Below, in pieces: positions 36,121 to 63,085 of a DNA stretch of 64,000 nucleotides; within the stretch, counting starts at the first letter, position 1, and each line of letters begins with the position of its first letter. Below the pieces are notes generated by a model. That model was not told the DNA's origin. It saw only the letters and a list, made by a program, of their open reading frames with translations, and did no database searches. The stretch lies in contig CM032121.1 in assembly GCA_018894105.1 (NCBI GenBank), forward strand, positions 7,048,507 to 7,112,506, given 5' to 3'. The position numbers were made by a program, and so were the translations under genes. The stretch is from Jacaranda mimosifolia. Taxonomy: Eukaryota; Streptophyta; Magnoliopsida; Lamiales; Bignoniaceae.

Positions 36121-36971
36121 TATTAGCCCTTTGAGTTGTTGGATGCCATTGGCATGGCGACCTTAGCATGCTAATGAGCAATGAGTGTCAGCTTGGTGCG
36201 GCACAACTATGGCCAAGTATGGGACTTGCAGGCATCGGTTGGTTGGTTTCGCTTGGTTGCCTAAGAATGGCGTATGATGGGCTAGGCGTCATGTGGCTTG
36301 TTGGATCATTGGCTAAGTCATGCACATACGTTGCTGGGAACTCGCGCACACCTAGTGCAAGACAGTGATAAGCATCCGGGCGCGTGCAGGGGGCTGGCAG
36401 CAGGTAGCGGTGCACACGCACACGATCGTTTTCGTAGTGAGCTGACTCGATGACGTGGCTGGATGATGGGGCATCTAGCTGGCATGCCAGATCATGTTCG
36501 TGGAACACTTTGGCATGGATCCCACATGGACGGCGGTTACCAAGAGTAGTTTGCGGACTAGTGGGTGGCGATTGCGGAGCGATTACTGGGATTTGCTAGC
36601 TCTTGCAGGAAAAACAATTAGGACACTAGGTGGACTGTTATTGGTCCAACTCAGCCTAGCAGTTGGGGTTGTCAACTGCACCATTTTGACTTGTATAGAT
36701 GCAGACCTCACAAACAATTTCATGTGTAAAGGTTGTGGTGAATTCCTTGTATTGTTGCTTGGTGATTAATATAAGGTTGGGTTTTCCCGTACATGTTGTG
36801 TGCTTTTATCTTGCCGTTGCTTAGATTGATTGCTTGATTTGTGCATTGACTTACTACTCTCAAACATCGAATTGACAATTGTTGATTGTCTGCTAATTGT
36901 TGGGGTAATTGGGCTGGCATAGTGGGCTGAATTGGGCGGAACGAACCCTAACGAAAGTCAACCCTGTTACA
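36121..36971 (+). repeat. 3' LTR (851 bp)
   Basis: Begins TATTAGCCCT, the first dinucleotide TG mutated to TA, and ends TGTTACA before ATAAG. It contains the ~71 bp (about 36,635-36,705) missing from the 5' LTR. Confidence 0.94.
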
Positions 36972-36976
36972 ATAAG
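36972..36976. repeat. Target-site duplication, right copy (ATAAG)
   Basis: Identical to 30,971-30,975. Removing the element and one copy restores a continuous Helitron frame across the site (EFINAY then PFQDSESNK on the minus strand). Confidence 0.93.
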
Positions 36977-37250
36977 CATTTATAAATTCTCTACGCAGAT
37001 TATGATGTTGAAACGAACTTTGATAAAATTGAAGAGATTTATTAGAGTAATTAGGTGTAGTATTAATTTGAGTTGCCCAACATTCAACATTATTTGAAGA
37101 ATTCATTTGAGCCTTAAGTTTTTTAACACGCTTTGAATATTGTTTTCTACGACACTTAAGTAATTTTTCTTTTTTTTCAACAGACATATTATGATAAAGT
37201 TCTTTCGCTCTTTCTCTATGCTTTCTTTTTTTCTCTTCAGATTGATCTAT

Positions 37251-39195
37251 AGTTAAGCAGTAATAAGTTCTAAATAAGAACAGATGGAAAATACAATATA
37301 TATTTTAAAGGTACAAAAGAACAATTTTATATGGCAATCACAAAATAAATTCCTAAATAACAAGAAATGAAACAAAAAAAATAAGATACAATGATTATGT
37401 TTATAATAGTTTATGATAAATTTAAAAACTTAGATTTAATACAAAAATTGCACTACCTGTATAGAATACTAAATAACATTAAAATATAACACACTTATAT
37501 AAATGATAGTAGACTTGTTTTAATCATGACAAAATAAAACATTAAGAAAAATACATACCAGACTTCAAAATTCAAGAGCTGGAACAAGTACCCACTAAAA
37601 TAGCAAACTGCAACTGAAAAATTGTTACAAATAGTTCAATATGTTAGCTTACAATTATAATTAACTATATTTAAAAAGCTAAAGAAATGTATTAATCACA
37701 CTTTAATAGATAACTAAATGAAACACATGAAAATGAAAAAACAAATCTTTGTAAGCTGGCTAAAATTCAACAAATGATCACAAACACTTTAAATATGATT
37801 GTTATTTTTTCAACTAATGTAGGTCTAACTATTTATTACTTTAAATATAATTAATAGATTTATTAATATAGTTATTTAAATTGTAAATTTATTATTGTAA
37901 AATTCAACTATTTATTTTATAATTTAGAAGAACTAATATTATTATAATAGAGATTAAATCTAATAATATTTAACAACATCTATCATAATCAATAATACAA
38001 TTAATACCAATATTACTATAATTATATTATAACTACGAAAACCTAACATATCTTAATTCATTAAATACAACTTAGAATAAATATTGAAATACATTATTAT
38101 TATAATAACAAACTCTTGTATATACGTTCTAAATGTTAAAACATTATATTTCTCCTAGATGCAATTAAACTATTTACAAACTATTCTTATAACAATGAAA
38201 CAACAATATAATATAATTTATGTTATTCTAACTTAGACTTATAAATTTCATATGATTATTACTAATTTTAATAACACATATTGTCTTCCCTAACTATATG
38301 TCAAAAGTGCTTAAATATTCTCTTATTTACAAATAAAAAATATTATATACTTAGAAATAATTACTCTAATTATATGTCCTAAACATATTAATCTATATAT
38401 ATTTGTTGAAACCAAGGAATGAGAAGTTCTAAAAACTTGAGGATGAATTTGTCTAACAAATTTATTGACAAATTACTATGCGTTTTCATGTGTGTGTTCA
38501 TATACATACAAAAACAAAAAGAAAAAAGAAAAAAAAAGGAAAAGAACAAATTAAAATAAAACTTACTTCAGGAGAGCTAATTTAATCTTCTTCACTGACG
38601 TTAATGTTCAGTAGAAAAAAGAGAGAGAAAAGAAATATAAAGAAGGTAAGAAGGTCCATGGTGGTGGAATTATGATAATTAACATATCAACTTGGCTTAT
38701 TCTTATATGCTAAAAATTAACAACAAAGCACAATAGACCCACTACCTTGACAACAAAGTATAATAAACCCACCACCTCAAATCATGTGTGGGCCCATCGC
38801 CTAAAACCATATGTCACACAAATAAATAAAAAGAGAAAAAAAAAAGGAAAAAGCTCATAGAAAAGACTTGAATAACTAGGTAAGAATTGACAATAAAGCA
38901 CAATAGACCCACTACCTCAAAGCATGCGCGAGGCCCATTGCCTAAAATATGGACCGCACTAATGAAAAAAAAAAAGAAATTCCTAATTTTTGTCCTCTGT
39001 AGGGCCCACAACTAAAACTCCAAAAAATTAAAAATTTGAACAACTGGGTAAGCACCAAGTACAAATCAGAGAAGAAAAATTAGCACCAAAATGACGCCGT
39101 TTTACAGCCGGAAATGCCAAAAAAAAAAAAAAAAAAATCACGCGCCAAAGCACTATTCATACGCACTTCCATGCCTATATAATATAGTAATATAT
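37251..39195 (-). other. Helitron 5' region with direct repeats
   Basis: Non-coding upstream part of the Helitron. Three direct repeats of a motif around AGCACAATAGACCCACTACC occur at about 38,725, 38,752 (diverged) and 38,893; the last two continue into a shared GGCCCAT segment. The last ~200 bp before the terminus contain a T-run in the gene sense (39,119-39,137) and GTGCTTTGGCGCG. No exon is certain. Confidence 0.6.
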
Positions 39196-40883
39196 ATTAT
39201 TTTAAGATATTTTTTTAATGAGTTTTTGTGGTAATTAATTTTTAATTTTTTATTACTTTTAATTTTTTTAAGGAGGGTTAAATGATATATTTTGTGAGTC
39301 TTTTTTATAAATGGATAAAACTTTAGGGTTTTTCATAAATAAATAATAATTTTAGTCCAAATTTTAACAAAAAATTGGGAGGATGACCAAAAATGTTAGA
39401 AAAGTTATGAAATTTGGATAAATACCATAAGTTTGGAATTAATAGTGCACATACAATTAAACAATAGTACCGAGACAATTTTCTCGAATATGATTGATTC
39501 TACAAAATTTTAAAAGAATTGCAATAAATAATATCAATCGCTAATATAAAAAATAAATAAAGAAATATTTAAGAAACACTTTCTTCCTATATTTTTGTTA
39601 TATAGTTTTAAAAAAGTTAAATTCTAAAATTTCTTTCCTTGATTTAAGAAATTTGAATACTGAATATAAAAGTCACCATTTATGATGAAATAGATGAGGA
39701 TTTGCAATAATGTTAAATAACTATAAAATACTTTTTCATTACAAAAGAATCAAAGCTATCACAATTCAAAATTAAGTCAAAATCGACTCAATTATAGTCA
39801 AACACCACATTCTTATATTGACTTGTTCTTGCATTTTTAAAACTTGAAATTTAAAATTTTTTTCCTTGGTCAATTGTGAAAGTTTTTTTATTGAAAATAG
39901 AAGTTAATTAGATTGATAATAGAATCAATGATCATTTATTATAATGTCAAATAATTAATAAGAATTTTTTTTCCTAATAAAAAGATTTGAATTAATTTAA
40001 TTATGGTAACCACATTTTACTGTATTACTACTTATGGACCTTTTGAGTTATGAAATTCAAAACTGTTCATTGATTAATTTTAAATTTATTTGAAAAAGGA
40101 ATATTGGAGTAAATGAAGATTACCCTATTAACAAACAATCGATAAGAAATTTACTTCATAATTAATAAAAAATCAAATTGTCACATTTTAAAATGGAGTT
40201 AAATCTCTTTAGTTCCCTCAATATCACCACAATATATTAAGTAAAATGATTTTGATTCTGGTCAAAAATCCCTTTCCATATCAATTGTTATGAAATTTTG
40301 AATTTTTAGATTTAAAATAATATCGAAAAAATTTGAATTTTATTTTCTTCATTTACCAGATTTGATTGATGGTGTATTTTAAGATTTTTGATGAACTAAA
40401 TAAAGATATAACATAATGTCAATTAATGAATAATGATTTTTTCTTTTAATAACAAAATCTGAAGTTGCCAAATATTTAAAAAAAGTTCGAGATGACTCTT
40501 AATTGCAAAATAAAAAAAAAAAATAGAAAATTTTTAAGAAGAAATCTAGGACAAAAATTTCCATCACAAAATAAATAAATAAAATAATTTATTAAAAAAT
40601 ATATATAAAATTTCTTCTGTGCTTTGCTAGCAAAAAAGTCCATCACAAATTATAAATTATAAAACAATAAATTCTTAAAAGGAAAAAAAATTGCAAATTT
40701 GTAATGAATTTTTTCCCAAATCATTTTTGGCTTTGTTGGTGGATGTAGTAATTCTATTTCACTTGATCCAATCCCCACATCGTATTCTTTAATACCTACA
40801 ACACATGTTTATTATGATCAAGAGCATTCTTTTTCTTTTCTTTTCTTTTCTCATTTTTTTTCCTCCGATCAAGAGAGAGATCA
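39196..40883. other. AT-rich intergenic DNA
   Basis: No gene seen. Words such as CCATCACAAA (40,560-40,650) also occur in the tandem array to the right, so the same transposon family may extend into this part. A CTTTT run lies at 40,830-40,860. Confidence 0.55.
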
Positions 40884-42674
40884 AGAGCATTCTCAAACAC
40901 ATAAATTATCTCATACATATACAAGGAAGAAAATCAAACAATAGAATATTAGGCTCATGAAACATGTAATCTCCAATCATTTTCAACAATTTTGCAAGAC
41001 GAATCTCCTAAAGAGATTACAGGCATCATTAGGTGCGATCAAGTCGGACTTCTCTATCTTAGAGCTAGAAAATAACTCTTTTAGTTTTTGGTCGTTTATA
41101 GCTATTGACTTGCATAAAAGAGTAGTACTCCTTGCCTATGTTTAACATAACATTATTTGTATGTTCTAGTTGTTTTATATCTATATACAGGTTGAAGTCC
41201 TTGCCTAATTCTTGCCACAATATTGATGGTTTTGTTTGGAAAAAAAAATATATGCTTTTAGTTCTCGATGGAAACCATCACAAACCTAGTGCCACTTGTC
41301 AAAATTACAATGAAAGTGGCCGTAGTAACTTTGTGATGGCAATTTTTTTTGGAAAATCTATTGCAAATGTGTTTCACCGAGATGAAGGCCTCAAAATTTC
41401 TTGTCCGTCACAAATTCCAGCACAAAATTCTTTTTCTTTGATGAATTATTATGAATACTTATTGCAATATATTAGAGCATTCTCAAACACATAAATTATC
41501 TCATACTTATACAAGGAAGAAAATCAAACAATAGAATATTAGGCTCATGAAGCATGTAATCTCCAATCCTTATCAACAATTTTGCAAGACGAATCTCCTA
41601 AAGAGATTATAGGCATCATTAGGTGCGATCAAGTCGGATTTCTCTATCTTAGAAAATAACTCTTTTAGTTTTTTTGTCGTTTATAGCTATTGACTTGCAT
41701 AAAAGAGTAGTACTCCTTGCCTATGTTTCACATAACATTATTTGTATATTCTAGTTGTTTTATATCTATATACAAGTTGAAGTCCTTGACTAATTCTCGC
41801 CACAATATTGATGGTTTTGTTTGAAAAAAAAAATATATATGCTTTTAGTTCTCAATGGAAACCATCACAAACCTAGTGCCACTTGTCAAAATTATAATGA
41901 AAGTAGTCGTAGTAATTTTGTGATGGCAATTTTCGTAGGAAAATCTATTGCAAACTCCTTTGCTAAGGTTTTTCATTGAGATGAAGGCCTCAAGATATCT
42001 TGTCCATCACAAATTACAGCACAAAAATCTTTTTCTTTGATGAATTATTATGAATACTTATTGCAATATATTAGAGCATTCTCAAACACATAAATTATCT
42101 CATACATATACAAGAAAGAAAATCAAACAATAGAATATTAGGCTCATGAAGCATGTAATCTCCAATCATTTTCAACAATTTTGCAAGACGAATCTCCTAA
42201 AGAGATTACAGGCATCATTAGGTGCGATCAAGTCGGACTTCTCTATCTTAGAACTAGAAAATAACTCTTTTAGTTTTTTTGTCGTTTATAGCTATTGACT
42301 TGTGTAAAAGAGTAGTACTCCTTGCCTATGTTTCATATAACATTATTTGTATGTTCTAGTTGTTTTATATCTATATACAGGTTGAATTCCTTGCATAATT
42401 CTCGCCACAATATTGATGGTTTTGTTTGAAAGAAAAAATATATGCTTTTAGTTCTCGATGGAAACCATCACAAACCTAGTGCCACTTGTCAAATTACAAT
42501 TAAAGTAGCCATAGTAAATTTATGATGGCAATTTTCGTCGAAAAATCTATTGCAAACTCCTTTGCAAAAAAATTTCACAGAGATGAAGGCCTCAAAATAT
42601 CTTGTCCGTCACAAATTCCAGCACAAAATTCTTTTTCTCTAATGAATTATTATGAATACTTATTGCAATATATT
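40884..42674. repeat. Three tandem copies of a ~600 bp unit
   Basis: Units begin with AGAGCATTCTCAAACACATA at 40,884, 41,474 and 42,073 and end with TATTGCAATATATT, so lengths are 590, 599 and about 601 bp. They differ by scattered substitutions and a ~10 bp indel. Each unit holds a short inverted pair CCATCACAAA...TTTGTGATGG and a nearby CCGTCACAAATT, words often seen in subterminal parts of CACTA transposons. A partly open frame (AQNSFSLMNYYEYLLQYI at its end) is shared by copies 1 and 3 but has a stop in copy 2, so coding is doubtful. Confidence 0.88.
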
Positions 42675-44340
42675 GTTTTACTAGTGATGCTATTACTCAT
42701 AAAATGACCAATTTCATCATTTAAAATTACCTATAGACCATATATATAAACAAAACATATGTATAAATCATGAGTATAAATTAGACAATCTAGAGATTAA
42801 CTAATTTCCTGTTGGATTGTATTATACATCAACATTAGCTAGCATTCTCATCATTGACCTAATTCTATAGTGACATAAATTCAATCTACTTCCTTGTCAA
42901 CTTCTTTCATTTTGGGAACTTATGATTAATAAGGAATGCACGAGTCTCATGAGAAAGAATAACTTTATGTTTTTAGCCTCCATAGTTGATCATACCAATG
43001 TCACAAAAAGCCTCTGAAGGAAAATATAAAAGTTAACGCCACAACTATTTTTCACAGTGCTGGTAGACATTAATGAATGATCTTATTTATTCACTCGAAT
43101 GCTTTAAAAACCAAGCAAAAGACTCATCATCTCCATTTTGAAACCTTGTTCTCTTTCATGAGAAGAAAAGATAATAAATGTACCTTAACATTCTATTACT
43201 ATAGTTTATAATAGTCACAATAAACTGATCGTTCTTAATAATATGGTGATTGGATTGGAAGGAATAATTAAATTATCAATTTTCTTATATTGTTCTCCAT
43301 GTTTAGTTGGGGGGGGGGGAGAAAAAACTTTTACCATCTCTCCTCACACATGAACAACTGGATAAACTGCAATTGCACAACCAACAAAAAGCGTCTTTCT
43401 TGCTTCGCAAGAGGAGTTATAGCTTAGACAGTGATAATCATTTCGATCTTGGTAGGTGGCGAACATTCTCAAAAATCAAAAAGCCTGAGCTGAGGAAAAC
43501 CTTATGGGTCACTGAAGCGACGGCAAGATGACATTGCGAATATATAACATTCACAATTAATATCATTCACATTAATAATTTGAATAATGAAAAGTTACTA
43601 TTATCTCGTAAATGAATTATAAACAAGTAACACTTTAACTTGTCAAAAAAAAGAAAGAAAAGAAACTTCTTTATCCCCATGACCTCGATTATAGAGTGTG
43701 TATACATATTTACTTGCATGCATTGTAACATCACATGGGCTAATCATTAAGTCTAGCTAGGCGTTCAAACCTAAAAGTATCTTGAGGGTCCAAAGATTAG
43801 GTATAGTGGAGCTAGAAACTCAATCACGCTCTGCTCGAACTCCATCAATTAAGCAGGAAAAGCAAGATTAAGTGGAATGATTGATTTGGAATGGCGATTA
43901 GAAGTATAGGTTGCAAGCTCTCGTGTCTGTGAATTTTTATGTTTTTCAGTTTGATCAACCTAAGTTGAAATATGTTCTATTACGAATGAAATTTTGTTAT
44001 AATCATTTCTCAAAAATCTCCAAAACAAAAGACACGCATTTGTTCAAGCACTACATGTGTATTTCTGAAAGTTATACCATATATGATTGAAGAACTATTT
44101 TTAAATGATACTAATTGAATCGAAAAAGTTTGTTATATTATAAATAAATTAGACATCGTATATAAATCAACTTTTATCACGGCAAAAGGGAAGCATCATT
44201 ATCTATAACATAAACTAGTATTCTTTTTTCTTTTGAAAAATAATATATGAGTTCCTAAAGGAAAAAGAAAACAAAAAAACCAAACGAAAAAACCTTGGGA
44301 TTACTTGTTTTGGGCTACAACAAGTATATTACGGGCCCTG
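42675..44340. other. Intergenic DNA upstream of PICKLE
   Basis: No gene is supported. An open frame at about 43,310-43,531 (ending RRWRTFSKI-like and ELRKTLWVTEATAR) has no ATG at its head and follows a run of 11 G, so it may be a gene fragment. A dispersed repeat copy lies at about 43,590-43,705. Confidence 0.55.
43590..43705 (+). repeat. Dispersed repeat, copy A
   Basis: TAAATGAATTATAAACAAG, followed by ACTT-, AAA/GAAA-rich and CCCCATGACCTC sequence, is shared with 62,530-62,645 and 62,985-63,085. Family unknown. Confidence 0.55.
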
Positions 44341-44739
44341 GATGCTTAATCCCATTTGTGATTTTGTTCCAAGAATTGCCGCTATTGATTCAGACCAGTG
44401 CACTGTCTCTCCTCACAGCGCTGGTGGCGGTTACACAATAAAGCCACCATTCTCTCTCTCTCTCTCTCTCCTACGGACCTACAGCCACGCCTCGAATCTT
44501 TTTTCCCAATTTTATTTTCTCTTTTCTGCTGCTGCTACTGAGAGTTCACACACAGTGGTTTGCGGTTTAAAACTTGAAACTCCTCTCATTTATTTATTTT
44601 ATGGCATGAAGTTCAATTCTACATATAATTGTAACCCTGTTTACCCCCATTTCCAAATCCATATCAATTGTGTAAAGAACCCTTTTTTTCTTTGAATTTA
44701 AATTTACATGTGTTTGCGTGCTTCTTTTTTGTGTAGAAA
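44341..44739 (+). promoter_or_regulatory. PICKLE 5' UTR with CT repeat and leader intron
   Basis: A (TC)n tract of ten repeats at 44,451-44,470 lies in the presumed leader, as in many plant 5' UTRs. A good acceptor TTTTGTGTAG ends at 44,736, three bases before the ATG, so the leader is probably spliced. An open frame of 117 codons at 44,342-44,695 overlaps this leader and has no domain. Confidence 0.6.
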
Positions 44740-61977
<17,238 letters not shown>

Positions 61978-62520
61978 GTGTTTCATCAGTTTGTTTGTAC
62001 AAAGGTTGTCGAATTGTGACTGCAAACTGGCTTGTGGGATAACTAAAACTCTTATGTTTGTGTGTGTGATTTTTCCTTTAGGATCAATGATCCCCCGGTC
62101 TGCATATCTTTCAGAACTTAAAAGGTACAAATTTCAATTATGCTGGATATAATTGAATAACATTGAGCCCATTATCTCAATTCTTACCCTGTTCTAATCA
62201 GGCTGCAGAATGAGACATATGATAGGGCTCTCTAGTGGATTGATTCTATTACAATTGGTGTTGGATTTAGTTATACTTCGACTTATTTGATATTTGCCAA
62301 CATGGATCATCATAATTGATTTGATTGAATGATAGTATAAAATCTGTTAGCTTGCATGGTTCACCTTAGCAATCCCATAAAATGCCTTGGCTAGGAATTA
62401 TGGAAGCTAAATTCACTTTTTCTTAAGAGTGTAAAATAATGTTATAAATAACTGTATGAATGCACTTGAATGCTTTAGGAATACCGACTTGAACTCTTAA
62501 TTATGTCTAGAGAAAATTTT
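61978..62520 (+). other. PICKLE 3' UTR and downstream flank
   Basis: Follows the TAG at 61,975-61,977. No further coding exon is recognised. An AATAAC/AATTGAATAA-type polyadenylation signal near 62,150 is plausible but not decisive. Confidence 0.6.
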
Positions 62521-62529
62521 CAGTTGATG

Positions 62530-62645
62530 CGTTACCAAATGGTAATTCTTCTCTCGCAAATGAATTATAAACAAAAACCATTGGTTAATTTATGAAACAA
62601 AAAATTCTCTTCATTCGCATGACCTCCATTGCATCACTTTATGTA
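62530..62645 (+). repeat. Dispersed repeat, copy B
   Basis: Contains CTCGCAAATGAATTATAAAC, then TTAATTTATGAAACAAAAAAT and GCATGACCTCCATTGCA, matching copy C at 62,985-63,085 and copy A at 43,590. Confidence 0.6.
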
Positions 62646-62774
62646 AAACGTACAATCACCTGTTCAAATCAGTATGTTAGGAAGAAATGAATCTTGTTAA
62701 AATAGGATCCCTAATCCTATCTATCTCTATCTAGAGAAATAAAAGGATATATATGATCAATTGATACATCCTTA

Positions 62775-62930
62775 GTCAATGGCTTGTAGTTCAAGTGGCA
62801 TTTGTCTTCCCTATTATATGGGAGGTCTTTGTGTTCGATCCAAAATAGGTGCATTGTACATCTTACGTGCATTGTGTGTAATTTATATTTTAATTTATTT
62901 GATTTAAGAATAGAAAAATATTGCAAAGGA
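62775..62930 (+). mobile_element. tRNA-derived SINE candidate downstream of PICKLE
   Basis: A-box-like TAGTTCAAGTGG (about 62,787) and B-box GTGTTCGATCC (about 62,832) are ~40 nt apart, as in a Pol III promoter, followed by a short body ending in T/A-rich sequence. It does not fold as a complete tRNA (no acceptor stem closing), so a SINE is more likely than a tRNA gene. No target duplication was identified. Confidence 0.55.
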
Positions 62931-62962
62931 TAATAAATTGTTATTTGTAATGCTCTCTCTAA

Positions 62963-62988
62963 AATATATATATATATATATATATATT
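62963..62988 (+). repeat. (AT)n microsatellite
   Basis: About 13 AT units in intergenic DNA immediately left of the third dispersed repeat copy. Confidence 0.9.
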
Positions 62989-63085
62989 TCTTATTGTAAA
63001 TGAATTACAAACAAGCGTTACTGATTAATTTATAAAACAAAAATTTCTTTCTTTTTTATTTGTCCATGTAACTCCATTATATGAA
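62985..63085 (+). repeat. Dispersed repeat, copy C
   Basis: Contains GTAAATGAATTACAAACAAG, TTAATTTATAAAACAAAAAT and CCATGTAACTCCATTATA, parallel to copies A and B. Confidence 0.6.

Larger units (their letters stand above)
30976..36971 (+). mobile_element. Ty3/gypsy chromovirus LTR retrotransposon (Galadriel-like), dead
   Basis: Complete structure: 5' LTR 30,976-31,755, primer-binding site, gag, protease, reverse transcriptase, RNase H remnant, integrase with chromodomain remnant, polypurine tract, and 3' LTR 36,121-36,971, flanked by ATAAG. It lies in the opposite orientation to the host Helitron. Motifs of the CCHC knuckle, DSGATHNF protease, YLDD reverse transcriptase and the integrase with its RPFP-like linker suggest a Galadriel-type chromovirus (lineage inferred from memory of family motifs). 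Many stops and frameshifts make it non-autonomous. The LTRs differ at many sites, roughly one in 12 bases over the first 290 bp by eye and mostly transitions, so the insertion is old. Confidence 0.95.
26650..37250 (-). pseudogene. Helitron Rep-helicase gene, split by a retrotransposon
   Basis: Pieces in order on the minus strand: a basic N-terminal exon (~37250-36977, HNMSVEKKEKLLKCRRKQYS...), interrupted by the gypsy element, then 30970-30000 with a CxxC zinc-like motif (SPCQYCNAQRFVHEP), the Helitron-like N domain 29681-29475 (GGPRDMMKRYVNAMALVQKYGNPDLFITMTCNPNW), the HUH motif GLPHAHWII (HAH at 29347-29339), the tyrosine motif YLYKYIY (about 28945-28920), and the PIF1-family helicase 28776-26650. 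Helicase motifs: Walker A GPGGTGKT (~27900), Walker B WDEASMANK, FGGDLRQTLPI, and C-terminal AMTVNKAQGQT and YVALSRAKK. It is broken by several frameshifts and stops, including a single in-frame TAA at 27,169-27,171; the two helicase parts on either side are in the same frame. Not functional as it stands. Confidence 0.88.
21990..39195 (-). mobile_element. Large autonomous-type Helitron carrying a nested chromovirus
   Basis: Read on the minus strand. The 3' end is exact: hairpin CACCACGC-TTT-GCGTGGTG (22,020-22,002), then CGCCTACA and CTAG at 21,993-21,990, followed by T, the canonical Helitron 3' terminus. The 5' end near 39,195 reads TACTATATTATATAGGC, the common plant Helitron 5' sequence with a degraded TC start, so that boundary is good to a few bases only. 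Between them, in order 5' to 3', lie a basic N-terminal exon, the Rep HUH domain, the PIF1-like helicase and an RPA1-like gene, the known plant Helitron layout. The total is 17.2 kb, of which 6.0 kb is the inserted Ty3/gypsy element. It replicates by rolling circle in principle, but this copy has a broken Rep gene. Confidence 0.92.

Noticed and set aside
40884..42674. CRISPR-like array
   Set aside because: Units are ~600 bp tandem copies without spacers, in a plant genome.
43307..43531. Short open frame ending LRKTLWVTEATAR
   Set aside because: It starts from a non-ATG codon within a G-run and has no recognised domain or splice partner; at best a gene fragment.
44342..44695. 117-codon open frame before PICKLE
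   Set aside because: It lies in the presumed 5' UTR, is low-complexity (CT repeat) and has no domain.
62787..62842. Functional tRNA gene
   Set aside because: A and B boxes are present but the sequence does not close an acceptor stem, so a SINE is more likely.
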